64,000 nt of DNA from Gudongella sp964575895 (GTDB taxonomy: Bacteria; Bacillota; Clostridia; Tissierellales; Tissierellaceae): contig CAZNTE010000009.1 of NCBI GenBank assembly GCA_964575895.1, positions 29,775 through 93,774 of the forward strand, given 5' to 3'. The notes under the pieces are model-generated. The model was not told where the DNA came from, did no database searches, and saw only the letters and a list, made by a program, of their open reading frames with translations. Positions within the stretch are counted from its first letter, which is position 1; every line of letters begins with the position of its first letter. Both the position numbers and the translations under genes were made by a program. Shown in pieces: positions 40,932 through 50,310 of the stretch.

Positions 40932-42212
40932 CTAATCATCTACATCGAAATGTTCTAAAGCACTACCCTTTTTAGGAGGTTTAGAATCTCCATGCTTGAC
41001 CATCAACATCGTTGTTAGAGATGCAAGTGAGAAAAATACTGAATAGGGGAATAGTGTTCTGTAACTAACATTTTCAAGTAAGAACCCTGACAGGATTGGG
41101 GTAAAAATCTGAGCTGACATGGAAAATGTATAATAAAGTCCAGTATATTTACCTACATCACTACTCTTACTCATTTCTACAACCATTGGGTAGGAGTTTA
41201 CATTTATAGATGCCCATCCAATACCTGTAAAGGCGAATACTAAGTTAATTAAAGGAGAGTACTGGATAAACATAAAGCCTGCTAAATATGAAGCACTCAT
41301 TAATAGAATACCAATGATGATCATTTTTTTTCTACCAATGACGCTGGAGATAATACCTATGGGAATAAACGATATTATTGCAGCACCCATAGCTACAAGT
41401 AGTGCATTTGCAAAGCTACCCCCAGTTAAACCCCATACTCTGCCTGCATATCTGGAAAATGCCGTTGTAACTGCATTATATGCTGTAAACCACAAGAATA
41501 TTGAAGCAAGAAGAAAATATAAACTTCTCTTAACATCTAGAGGCATGTCCCCATTAGAATTTGTATTTCCATTGTCTTCAACATCTTGCTGGTCATTAAA
41601 GACTCTCATATCTTCTGATAGTTTTTTCTCCTTTATTGTAAAGAGAAGGGTAATAACTGCTACTACCATTAAGATGGAGACTGCTAAAAATACTGGGAAG
41701 TAACTTGGCTTATCAACTATTGGAATTAATAGGCTCATCATAAGCAGTGCATAAATTCCACCCACTGCACCCATAAGATTTATAATTGAATTAGCCTTAC
41801 TTCTTAAGGGTTTTGGTGTTAAATCAGGCATTAGAGCAACAGCCGGAGAACGATAAATGCTCATGGATAAAAGTACAACTCCTAGGGCTAGGAAGAATAG
41901 AACAAAGTTCTTGCTTTGATCTGCAACTGGAATTATCAGCATGAATACAACTGAAATAGCCGTACCAACCACAATAAAGGGAGTTCGTTTACCATATTTA
42001 GTGTCAGTCCTATCAGACATTGCACCAAAAATAGGTAGAAGCAATAGGGCTAGTACATTATCAAGGGCCATTATAGTACCAGTTAATGTTTCACCTACTC
42101 CAAAGGTATTTTGTAAAATTAAAGGGATAATATTATCGTACAATTGCCAAAAGGACGAGATTGATAAGAAAGCAAGTCCCAGGAAAAAAGTTCTTTTAAC
42201 ATTTAATTTCAA
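40932..42212 (-). CDS. MFS transporter, GPH/SLC45-like
   Basis: 426 aa with about 12 membrane helices. The loop DRTDTKYGKRTPFIVVGT after TM2 matches the DxxxxxxGxRxP signature of the glycoside-pentoside-hexuronide and SLC45 sugar carriers. PALTP-like RSPAVALMPDLTPKPLRSKAN near residue 130 is also typical. The substrate is unknown; linkage with a GDPD gene might suggest glycerol-derived or sugar compounds, but this is speculative. ATG at 42212 has GGAGGTGCC upstream. It diverges from the MarR-exporter operon. Confidence 0.88.
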   Translation of the reverse strand: MKLNVKRTFFLGLAFLSISSFWQLYDNIIPLILQNTFGVGETLTGTIMALDNVLALLLLPIFGAMSDRTDTKYGKRTPFIVVGTAISVVFMLIIPVADQSKNFVLFFLALGVVLLSMSIYRSPAVALMPDLTPKPLRSKANSIINLMGAVGGIYALLMMSLLIPIVDKPSYFPVFLAVSILMVVAVITLLFTIKEKKLSEDMRVFNDQQDVEDNGNTNSNGDMPLDVKRSLYFLLASIFLWFTAYNAVTTAFSRYAGRVWGLTGGSFANALLVAMGAAIISFIPIGIISSVIGRKKMIIIGILLMSASYLAGFMFIQYSPLINLVFAFTGIGWASINVNSYPMVVEMSKSSDVGKYTGLYYTFSMSAQIFTPILSGFLLENVSYRTLFPYSVFFSLASLTTMLMVKHGDSKPPKKGSALEHFDVDD

Positions 42213-42294
42213 GGTGGCACCTCCTATGATTGTATTTAGGAAGATTATACCATATTTTAGCAGTTTAATAAATTAGAGAAGGGTAAAATTTATG

Positions 42295-42351
42295 TTGATT
42301 TTAAGTGACAAAAGGAATATAATTAACAGTGTTAACAATTAATAGTATTAA
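42295..42351 (+). promoter_or_regulatory. MarR operon promoter and operator dyads
   Basis: TTGATT (42295-42300), 17 bp, TATAAT (42318-42323). Immediately downstream are AGTGTTAAC and AGTATTAAC as direct repeats about 15 bp apart, and the palindrome TTAATAGTATTAA (42339-42351). This fits autoregulation by the MarR product. Confidence 0.65.
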
Positions 42352-42365
42352 CTATGGAGGGAACT

Positions 42366-42791
42366 ATGGATAATATAAAAATGAAAGATATGCTAATTCA
42401 ATCATTAACCAAGATTTATTATATGGAAGCTTTTCAGGAATTAACTGAATTCCTGCAAGGAGAACAATATGTTCTTCATTTTCTATCAGAGAATATGGAA
42501 GCTGAAATTTCTCCTTCCTTTCTAAGTGATTGCCTACATATGACTAGACCAAGGGTAACTGCTGCCATTAATACCTTAAGGAGTAAGGGTTATGTGATTA
42601 CAAGTATAGATAAAGAGGATAGAAGAAAGCAAAAGGTTAATATTACAGATGAAGGCTTAAGATTTATTGAAGAGAAAAAGACAAAGGTTGAAGAATATTT
42701 TTTGGACTTTGTGGATAAGTTGGGAGAAAAGGACGCAATGGAGTTTTTTAGACTTATAAATATGATAGTTTCAAATGTGGAGGAAGAGTAA
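42366..42791 (+). CDS. MarR-family transcriptional regulator
   Basis: 141 aa winged-helix repressor. HFLSENMEAEISPSFLSDCL leads into MTRPRVTAAINTLRSKGYV (recognition helix), and DKEDRRKQKVNITDEGL is the wing with the typical DxRR. The dimerisation helices lie at both ends. ATG at 42366 has GGAGGG six bases before it; the ATG at 42354 overlaps that site. It overlaps the ABC ATPase gene by one base, so it probably represses its own exporter operon. The ligand is unknown; drugs, peptides or cell-envelope stress are typical. Confidence 0.92.
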   Translation: MDNIKMKDMLIQSLTKIYYMEAFQELTEFLQGEQYVLHFLSENMEAEISPSFLSDCLHMTRPRVTAAINTLRSKGYVITSIDKEDRRKQKVNITDEGLRFIEEKKTKVEEYFLDFVDKLGEKDAMEFFRLINMIVSNVEEE

Positions 42792-43495
42792 TGAAGGGTT
42801 TTGTAACTTTTGAGGATGTATATAAATTTTATCAGATGGGTCAACACAGGATTGCTGCTGCTGATGGAATTAGCTTTACCATAGATAAGGGTGAATTTTG
42901 TGTTATTGTAGGACCATCTGGAGCAGGAAAAACAACTGTTTTGAATATGCTAGGTGGAATGGATTCAACAGATGAGGGTAAAATTTTTTTGGAAGATCAA
43001 GAGATTAGCTCCTTGAATGAAAAACAGCTTACTGAGTATAGAAGACATGATGTGGGTTTCGTTTTTCAATTTTATAATCTTGTTCAAAACTTGACTGCAA
43101 TAGAAAATGTTGAACTGGCTTCTGAAATATGTAAAGATCCCCTTGATCCAGAAGAGGTTTTGAATATGGTGGGATTATCCGAGAGAATGTATAATTTTCC
43201 TGCCCAACTATCCGGGGGGGAACAACAAAGAGTTTCCATAGCTAGGGCTTTGGCAAAAAATCCAAAGATTCTCCTTTGTGATGAACCAACGGGTGCCCTA
43301 GATTATAATACTGGGAAAAATATATTAAAACTACTTCAAGATAGCTGTAGGATCACTGGTAAAACAGTTATTCTCATAACCCACAACCTGGCCATTACCG
43401 ATATGGCAGATAGGGTAATTCACATTAGAAACGGTAAGGTATCTAAAATGTATAAGAATGAGAATCCTACCCCTGTGGAAAGGATTGAGTGGTAG
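42791..43495 (+). CDS. ABC transporter ATPase, MacB/LolD type
   Basis: 234 aa. Walker A GPSGAGKTT, Q-loop FVFQFYNLVQNLT, signature LSGGEQQRVSIARALAKNPKILLCDEPTGALD and H-loop LITHN are complete. This subtype pairs with FtsX-like permeases in mechanotransmission systems for peptides, antibiotics and lipoproteins. The start ATG overlaps the end of the MarR gene, and its 3' end overlaps the permease start by seven bases. The three genes are thus tightly coupled. Confidence 0.96.
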   Translation: MKGFVTFEDVYKFYQMGQHRIAAADGISFTIDKGEFCVIVGPSGAGKTTVLNMLGGMDSTDEGKIFLEDQEISSLNEKQLTEYRRHDVGFVFQFYNLVQNLTAIENVELASEICKDPLDPEEVLNMVGLSERMYNFPAQLSGGEQQRVSIARALAKNPKILLCDEPTGALDYNTGKNILKLLQDSCRITGKTVILITHNLAITDMADRVIHIRNGKVSKMYKNENPTPVERIEW

Positions 43496-46400
43496 TGAAA
43501 AAGACATATATAAAAGTAATTTGGAGAGAAATAAAGGGAAGTTTTGGTAGGTTTGCAGCTATTTTTGGGATAGTTGCACTTGGTGTTGGATTTTTGTCTG
43601 GTCTATTAGTTACAACTCCTGACATGCATAATTCTGTTGATGATTACTATAGAAGTAACAACATGGCAGATATATTTATTAAAGCTACCATGGGCTTGAC
43701 AGAAGGTGATCTGGAAGAGGTAAGAAAAATTGAGGAACTTAAAGACATAATGCCTACCTATGTTACTGATACACTGATGGAGACTAGTAATAATGAACTT
43801 CTAGCAACTAGAGTTTATGGATTACCCATAGTTGATGCAAGGGAAGAGGAGCAGGTAAATAGGTTAGTATTGCTAGAAGGAAGATTGCCTGAAAATGAAA
43901 ATGAAGCTTTAATAGAAAGAGGAAGCCCATTTTTATCTCAAATAGATATTGGAACTGTGCTAACCATTTCAAAAGAAAATGAGAATTATTCAGATATAGA
44001 GGATACCTATAGCTTTAAGTATGTTGAAATAGTAGGTGTGGTAGGTAACACATTTCATTTTTCAAAGGAAAGAGAGACTACAAATATTGGAAATGGAAGA
44101 TTAGGTGCAATAATTTATGTTGATAGGAGCAGCTATAATCTGGACGTTTTTACTGACTTCTATATAACAGCAAGGGACTCAACTAGTTTGAATTCTTTCT
44201 CAAGTGCTTATGAGAACTACATTAGTAAGATCACCAAGAATCTTAAAGAAGTTGGGGAAGAAAGATCCACCTTAAGATTTCATGAAATCAAAAATATAGC
44301 CTATGACAAATTAATGGATGGTTACAGAGAACTTGAGGAAGGAAAACTTGAAGCGGAAATAGAACTAGCTGATGCAGAAGAGAAACTACTTGATGGACAG
44401 AGGGAGTTAACTAATGCTTATCTTAAGATTCAAGATGGACGAAATAAGCTTAATGATGGAAAAGATGAGCTTGAAGAAAATAGACTAAAAGCCCTAGAGG
44501 AAATAGCCCTAGGAGAAGAAGAATTACAGGATGCTCTGGTAAAGCTACAAAAGGGTGATAGGGAGCTAGGTGATGCCCTTGTTAAACTTCAGGATGGAGA
44601 GAGGGAGCTTAATTCAGGAAGGGAAGATTTAAGTAAAGGGGAAAAAGAGTATAAGGATGGTCTTAATGAATATAATCTAGCACTAGAGGAGATTACCCAA
44701 GGAAGAGCCCAGTTGGAAGATGCTAAATTAAAGCTTAGTGATGGAATTGCTGAACTTGAAGAGGGTAAAAGAAGCTTAGCAGATGGAGAAGCTCAACTGG
44801 ATGCTGGAAGATTGGAACTTGAAGCTGGTGAAGAGGAATATGAAAGTGGATTAGAACAGGTTCAGGAAGCCAGGGCAGAGCTTGATAGAGTATTAACTCC
44901 AGTTGCAGACTCCTTGGGAGTCTCTGTTCCTGAACTTATACAGATGGCAGATGATTATGATCCAGGAGATACCACAGAAATTGATCAAGCCCTTCAAGAA
45001 TTGAGAGATGAGTTCTATCAAGTAAGAGATGATATTGATGAAATAGAGTATATAAGAGAGAGACTTGATGAGTTAAAAGCAAATCCTGATCTTGATGAAG
45101 AAGCCCTAACTAGGATTGAGGAACTGGAGCAGGAACTTGATAGACTAGAACCTTTATTACCAGGCTTATATGAGGAGCTGGACAGCCTAGAACTTGAGAT
45201 AACATCAGTACAAGATGGTATTGATCAAGTAGTTTCTGGTTATGGGGCTTTGGAAGAGGCGGAAAGACAATTGCAGGATGCCAGGGTAGAGCTTGATAAG
45301 GGGTGGGTAGATTATTATAAGGGTGTTGAAGAGTTAAATGCTGGATACGAAGAAATTCAAAAAGCTGAAAAGGAAATTGAAGATGGTAGAAGGCAAATTG
45401 AAGAAAATGAACAACTTATCATTGAAGGCGAAAGAGAATTAGCTGAGGCTAAAATAAAGTTAGATGATGCTAAGAAGGAAATAGATGATGGAGTGGAAGA
45501 ATTAAAAAAAGCAGAAATAGAACTAAAGGATGGTTATCTGGAATACGAGAAAGGCAAAGCTGATTTAGAAGCTGGATGGGAAGAATACTATGATGGTTTA
45601 AGTAAGCTTGAAGATGCAAAGATAACTTTCTCAGAAGAAATGGAAAAGGCAGAAGCTGAGATATCAAAGGCTGAGATTGAACTTCAAGATGGAATTAGAA
45701 AGTATGAAAAAGGAGTTAGGGAACTTAGAGATGGAAGGGAAGAATACGATGATGCTATCATAGAAGTTAGAGAAATGTTGGAAGAAGGTAGGATTGAGCT
45801 TTTAAATGCAGAAGATGAGATTAAAGATATTGAACAGCCAATGTGGTATGTTCTAGATAGAAATCATAATCTAAGTTTTGTGAGTTTTAGCCTTAATGCA
45901 GATAAGGTGGCAGCTATCTCTAAAGTTTTCCCAATATTTTTCTATTTAGTGGCTGGTTTAGTATCCTTAACCACCATGACCAGGATGGTGGAAGAAGAAA
46001 GAACCCAAATTGGAGTTTTAAAAGCTTTAGGCTACAAGAAAAAGACCATAACTTTCAAGTATTTAATATATAGCGGCTTGGCAAGTGTTTTAGGAAGCAT
46101 AGCAGGTCAATTAGTTGGATTTAAGTTATTACCACTGGTTCTTTGGAATGCCTATGGGATAATGTATCATTTACCACCATTTTTATCCCAGTACAATTTC
46201 AGAATCTCATTAATATCATCGGGATTTGCCATACTGGCAACCATGGGAGCAACAGTCTACTCAGTAAATCAGGCTCTAGCTGAAAAACCATCTACTTTGA
46301 TGCTTCCGAGAGCTCCAAAGGCAGGTAAGAGAATCATTCTTGAAAGAGTAAGTTTTATCTGGAAAAGGATGAGTTTTAGTCAAAAGGCGACAGCTAGAAA

Positions 46401-47508
46401 CTTATTTAGATACAAGAAGCACTTTTATATGACCATAATAGGAATATCAGGGTGTACTGCTCTATTATTAACGGGCTTTGGCTTAAGGGATTCCATTGGT
46501 GATCTAGCCATTACCCAGTTCGAAAGTATATTTAGCTATGATATCGAAATTGAATTAGACGATAAAAAAGCCAATGATAGTGACTTGATTAGTATACTTG
46601 AAGATGAAACACACATAGATTCCTACCTTATGGTTTACACAAATAAGGGAAGTGCAAGCTATGAAGATGAGTTCTTGGAAGCTACCCTGATCGTTCCAAA
46701 ATCCCAATCTGAAATTGACTCATTTATTAGACTTAATAATAGAAAGACAGGAGAAAAATTACAATTAAAGGAAGACGAGGTAATTATAAGTGAAAAGCTA
46801 TCTGAGGTTTTAGGACTTAAATTAGGAGATGAGCTTAGTTACGAAACTACAAATGACAAAACATTTAGCTTAACTGTTGGAGGTATTACTGAAAACTACC
46901 TTGGGAATTACATCTATATGACTTCAAGTAACTTTGAAAAAGTGTTGGGTGATGATATAGCTTATAATAATGTATTTGTTAAAACATCCCTGGATGATCT
47001 TGAATCTAAAGAGAACTTAATAAGTGAATTATTAAGTTTGGAAAGTGTATTGAATGCAGAAATAATTGCACAGGCTAGAAATACATTTGCTAATCTTGTG
47101 GAGAGTATAGACTATATAGTTGTTGTTATAATACTTGCATCAGGATTACTGGCATTTATAGTCTTATATAACCTGACCAATATAAATATAAACGAAAGAA
47201 AAAAAGAGCTGGCAACCCTAAAGGTACTTGGTTATCACTTAAGGGAAGTATCCAATTATATATTTAAGGAAATAACTATATTAACCATATTTGGAATACT
47301 TGTTGGACTAATTCTAGGTAAGTTTCTCCATAGCTTTATAATCGTAACAGTTGAAAATCCAGATTTTATGTTTGGAAGGGACATAGTTTTTAGTAGCTAT
47401 GCTTTATCCATGATTGTTACCCTGGTGTTTTCATTTATCGTAAACATATTTATGAGCAAGAAGATCAAGAATATAAAGATGGTAGATTCACTTAAAGCAA
47501 ATGATTAG
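43489..47508 (+). CDS. FtsX-domain ABC permease with giant extracytoplasmic coiled coil
   Basis: 1339 aa. TM1 lies near 20-40, then an external MacB-like region. A coiled coil of about 500 residues (280-790) follows, made of variants of ELxDGxxELxxGxxEL. An FtsX helix set comes next (about 805-940, VAGLVSLTTMTRMVEEERTQIG), a second external region, and a C-terminal FtsX set (about 1190-1335, NINERKKELATLKVLG). The coiled coil is interrupted near 455-590 by a non-repetitive part (DSLGVSVPELIQMAD). GTG at 43489 fits the ribosome site AAGGA; GTG 43495 is possible. It likely transmits ATPase motion outside the membrane to peptides, lipids or wall enzymes. Confidence 0.9.
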   Translation: MVVKKTYIKVIWREIKGSFGRFAAIFGIVALGVGFLSGLLVTTPDMHNSVDDYYRSNNMADIFIKATMGLTEGDLEEVRKIEELKDIMPTYVTDTLMETSNNELLATRVYGLPIVDAREEEQVNRLVLLEGRLPENENEALIERGSPFLSQIDIGTVLTISKENENYSDIEDTYSFKYVEIVGVVGNTFHFSKERETTNIGNGRLGAIIYVDRSSYNLDVFTDFYITARDSTSLNSFSSAYENYISKITKNLKEVGEERSTLRFHEIKNIAYDKLMDGYRELEEGKLEAEIELADAEEKLLDGQRELTNAYLKIQDGRNKLNDGKDELEENRLKALEEIALGEEELQDALVKLQKGDRELGDALVKLQDGERELNSGREDLSKGEKEYKDGLNEYNLALEEITQGRAQLEDAKLKLSDGIAELEEGKRSLADGEAQLDAGRLELEAGEEEYESGLEQVQEARAELDRVLTPVADSLGVSVPELIQMADDYDPGDTTEIDQALQELRDEFYQVRDDIDEIEYIRERLDELKANPDLDEEALTRIEELEQELDRLEPLLPGLYEELDSLELEITSVQDGIDQVVSGYGALEEAERQLQDARVELDKGWVDYYKGVEELNAGYEEIQKAEKEIEDGRRQIEENEQLIIEGERELAEAKIKLDDAKKEIDDGVEELKKAEIELKDGYLEYEKGKADLEAGWEEYYDGLSKLEDAKITFSEEMEKAEAEISKAEIELQDGIRKYEKGVRELRDGREEYDDAIIEVREMLEEGRIELLNAEDEIKDIEQPMWYVLDRNHNLSFVSFSLNADKVAAISKVFPIFFYLVAGLVSLTTMTRMVEEERTQIGVLKALGYKKKTITFKYLIYSGLASVLGSIAGQLVGFKLLPLVLWNAYGIMYHLPPFLSQYNFRISLISSGFAILATMGATVYSVNQALAEKPSTLMLPRAPKAGKRIILERVSFIWKRMSFSQKATARNLFRYKKHFYMTIIGISGCTALLLTGFGLRDSIGDLAITQFESIFSYDIEIELDDKKANDSDLISILEDETHIDSYLMVYTNKGSASYEDEFLEATLIVPKSQSEIDSFIRLNNRKTGEKLQLKEDEVIISEKLSEVLGLKLGDELSYETTNDKTFSLTVGGITENYLGNYIYMTSSNFEKVLGDDIAYNNVFVKTSLDDLESKENLISELLSLESVLNAEIIAQARNTFANLVESIDYIVVVIILASGLLAFIVLYNLTNININERKKELATLKVLGYHLREVSNYIFKEITILTIFGILVGLILGKFLHSFIIVTVENPDFMFGRDIVFSSYALSMIVTLVFSFIVNIFMSKKIKNIKMVDSLKAND

Positions 47509-47538
47509 AAGGTAGATTTTTTTCTATCTTCTTTTTTT
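47507..47538 (+). terminator. terminator after exporter operon
   Basis: AGAAGGTAGA (47507-47516) pairs with TCTATCTTCT (47523-47532, one wobble) followed by T-run. Confidence 0.82.
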
Positions 47539-47784
47539 ATATATTTCAGCACATGTTAACTAGATATTACAAAAACTTTACATATTACCGCGATGCATCA
47601 ATGAATACATGATAGCTCAAAGGGTAATTAATATATACAATAGTCTAAAATAACAGAATATTCTGCAGTAACCTATTATTTTATCCAGTACATAAAAAAT
47701 ACACTCACAAAGAAGCTTAGGGGATCTTAAACAAGGGGATAGAATTACTAAGTGTTTTATAAAATAATAGGAGGAGGAAGTAAG

Positions 47785-49491
47785 GTGTTAATTAAAAAAA
47801 GAGGTATTTTAACCCTAGTTTTAATTTTTGCAATGATATTAAGTATGGGAGTAACTTTTGCAAGTAAGTCTCCTGGTAGCATACATCTAGTATCATCAGA
47901 TGAGAATGTAGAGGGTAACAATCCACTGTTTGAAAATAAAAGTAGTGTGTTTGTAAGCTTGAGTAATTTCATGCCAGGAACATATGATCTTGTAGTAAAA
48001 GCTCCTGGAAGCAAGGGAACCATACTTGGAACTGAAAAGATAGAAGTTGGTGCTAGTGGCAGTTTGTTATTTAATCTATATGAATTAATTCCATTTAGCG
48101 ATACAGATAATGAAGCAGGGGTTTATAGTGTTGTTGTTGATGGAAATAAGTTGAAGAATTTCAAACTTGAAACAAATGTAGTAGACCCAGAGGATCCAGG
48201 TGATCCAGAAGAACCAAGTGAACAAGAATTAAAAGCTGATAGTTTAATTGAAAATATGGGATTTATTCCAATCGCAAATGGGGATGAATTAAATAGAATA
48301 AGAAATGAATATCCAGAAGGGGAGCTTTTTGGACAAGGAACAAAATGGGAGAGACAATATATTACAAGAGGGTTATTAAGTAACTATGTCTTAGTTAGTG
48401 ATATTGATTTATCTACTTTTTCAAATTGGATTCCAATAGGAGATAGTACAAATAGATTTTCGGGTGTCTTCGATGGCAACAACTACTCAGTCAAAAACCT
48501 AAAAATTGATAGTTTGTTAGATTACGTTGGATTATTCGGTAGTACTGTAGGTCAATTAAGAGACCTTAATTTAGTAGATCCTCTTGTAAGAGGTAATAAT
48601 TATGTAGGAGCATTGTCAGGTTATCATTGGGTTGATACTGTTCAAAACATAAAGGTTCTGAAGTCGCCAAATTCTAATCCTCTTATTCAAGGCAAGAATT
48701 TTGTTGGAGGAGTAATCGGCTTTACCAGAGATAATTTCATGGGAAGGATTATTAATGAAGCAGATGTAGTTGGGGAGATATATGTAGGGGGTATAGTAGG
48801 GCAGTACCATATGGAAAATTACATTCACATGAGGGAACTATATCTTTCTAATAATAAAGGAAATGTGACTGGAATCGATGGAGTTGGAGGAATAGTAGGC
48901 AATAATTCTAGAGGGTTGCTAAGCAAGGTTTTCAATGAGGGTAATATCCTCGGAGGAAATAATGTAGGTGGAGTAGCTGGTCGTTCATCAGGAGATTTTT
49001 ATTATGGAGTTGATGGCATTTCTGAAGCTGTAAATATTGGATATGTAAAAGGATCTGACTTTGTTGGGGGTCTAGTGGGAAGATTTATCAGAGATGGAAT
49101 AGCTGACTCATATAATACAGGTGTAGTTGAAGGAATAAATCATGTGGGTGGTGCTATTGGTGGATCGGAGTATGATAATACCGGGGGTACCATTAATTCC
49201 AGTGTTATGAATAGAAGCTACTCCACAGGTGAAATAATAGGTCTTTTAAAGGATGGATTGGTTGGTAGACCAACTGAGATGACAGTAAATAATTCATATT
49301 ACAATTCTGACCTAAGTAAAACCAGTATTTCAGGCATTGGAAATCCATTAACAAATGAAGAAATGACAAATCCAGTATCATTTTCTGCTTTTGACTTTTC
49401 AAATAAATGGGTAATAGTACCTGGAGAAACCTATCCTTATCTTAAGTGGCATGAAGAATTCTACATTCCACTAAAGATTAACTTGAACTAA
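47785..49491 (+). CDS. secreted GLUG-repeat surface protein
   Basis: 568 aa. Signal peptide (about 1-28, GILTLVLIFAMILSMGVTFA). Residues 30-135 form a beta-rich domain, and a Pro/Glu linker DPEDPGDPEEPSEQE follows. A series of GLUG repeats then appears: YVGALSG, FVGGVIG, YVGGIVG, GVGGIVG, NVGGVAG, FVGGLVG and HVGGAIG, about 30-40 residues apart. GLUG modules occur in bacterial surface adhesins and IgA-protease-like proteins. No LPXTG, S-layer or membrane anchor is visible, so it may be released or bind non-covalently. GTG at 47785 has AGGAGGAGG upstream. It is a single gene after the exporter operon. Confidence 0.8.
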   Translation: MLIKKRGILTLVLIFAMILSMGVTFASKSPGSIHLVSSDENVEGNNPLFENKSSVFVSLSNFMPGTYDLVVKAPGSKGTILGTEKIEVGASGSLLFNLYELIPFSDTDNEAGVYSVVVDGNKLKNFKLETNVVDPEDPGDPEEPSEQELKADSLIENMGFIPIANGDELNRIRNEYPEGELFGQGTKWERQYITRGLLSNYVLVSDIDLSTFSNWIPIGDSTNRFSGVFDGNNYSVKNLKIDSLLDYVGLFGSTVGQLRDLNLVDPLVRGNNYVGALSGYHWVDTVQNIKVLKSPNSNPLIQGKNFVGGVIGFTRDNFMGRIINEADVVGEIYVGGIVGQYHMENYIHMRELYLSNNKGNVTGIDGVGGIVGNNSRGLLSKVFNEGNILGGNNVGGVAGRSSGDFYYGVDGISEAVNIGYVKGSDFVGGLVGRFIRDGIADSYNTGVVEGINHVGGAIGGSEYDNTGGTINSSVMNRSYSTGEIIGLLKDGLVGRPTEMTVNNSYYNSDLSKTSISGIGNPLTNEEMTNPVSFSAFDFSNKWVIVPGETYPYLKWHEEFYIPLKINLN

Positions 49492-49548
49492 GAGATTAAT
49501 GATAAGTATAGGTAAAAATTGAATACTGTAGAATTATAAAATTAACTA

Positions 49549-49590
49549 AAGGATGAAATTCATTTATTTTTATGAAGCTTCATCCTTTTT
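49549..49590 (+). terminator. terminator after GLUG gene
   Basis: AAGGATGAA (49549-49557) and TTCATCCTT (49579-49587) with an inner TTCAT/ATGAA pairing, then TTTTT. Confidence 0.82.
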
Positions 49591-49591
49591 G

Positions 49592-49652
49592 TTGACTTTA
49601 ATTAGATGGGGTGATAAAATATGACCAAGAAGTCATATGACCACAAAGTCAC
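49592..49652 (+). promoter_or_regulatory. TetR-exporter promoter with two abutting operators
   Basis: TTGACT (49592-49597), 17 bp, TAAAAT (49615-49620). Directly downstream lie ATGAC-CAAGAA-GTCAT (49621-49636) and ATGAC-CACAAA-GTCAC (49637-49652), two end-to-end dyads covering the start site. A TetR dimer pair could bind here and block transcription. Confidence 0.82.
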
Positions 49653-49665
49653 AGGAGGTGAGACC

Positions 49666-50310
49666 ATGCCCAAGGATACATTTTTCAACTTACCAGAGGA
49701 GAAAAGGCAAAGAGTTGAGGAGGCTGCCATTAATGAATTTGCAGATTATAATTATGAAAGTGCCAGTGTAAATAGAATAGTAGAAAGTGCTGGAATTGCA
49801 AAAGGTAGCTTTTATCAATACTTCGAGGATAAAAAGGACTTATATAAACATATTATGGATATTATTGTCAAGAAGAAGCTAGAATATATGTCTCCCACTA
49901 TAGCGAATCCATTTGAAATAGATGTATTTACTTTGTTGAGAGAAATGTATAAATCTGGGTTATCCTTTGCTTTAAGTCATCCTAAATTACTAGATATAGG
50001 CAATAAATTGTTGCTGGATCCAAATCATGAGATTTATAAGGAAGTGATAAAAGAGAATAAGGGTAAGTCTGATGAAACATTTCTGTTGATACTTCAAGGA
50101 GCTAAGAATAGAGGGGAGATTAGAGATGATTTAGATCTGGAGATGGCATCCTATTTACTTACAAACTTAAATATAGCAGTTTCTGATTATCATATGAAGA
50201 AAACAAAAAAACATGAGTACACAAAAGATATGATGGTAACTATAGATAAATTCATTGATTTCATACAATATGGGATGATAAATCCCAAAGGAGGGGATTT
50301 AAGTGATTAA
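49666..50310 (+). CDS. TetR-family transcriptional regulator
   Basis: 214 aa. The N-terminal HTH reads AAINEFADYNYESASVNRIVESAGIAKGSFYQYFEDKKDLY, the canonical TetR pattern. The C-terminal ligand domain (about 70-214) is helical and variable. ATG at 49666 follows AGGAGGTG, and an earlier ATG at 49621 is part of the operator. It overlaps the ABC ATPase by eight bases, so it probably autoregulates an export operon of four further genes. The inducer is unknown. Confidence 0.94.
   Translation: MPKDTFFNLPEEKRQRVEEAAINEFADYNYESASVNRIVESAGIAKGSFYQYFEDKKDLYKHIMDIIVKKKLEYMSPTIANPFEIDVFTLLREMYKSGLSFALSHPKLLDIGNKLLLDPNHEIYKEVIKENKGKSDETFLLILQGAKNRGEIRDDLDLEMASYLLTNLNIAVSDYHMKKTKKHEYTKDMMVTIDKFIDFIQYGMINPKGGDLSD

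Noticed and set aside
49621..49665. Longer start for the TetR gene
   Set aside because: The first 45 bases are two operator dyads placed right after the -10; the ATG at 49666 has AGGAGGTG.
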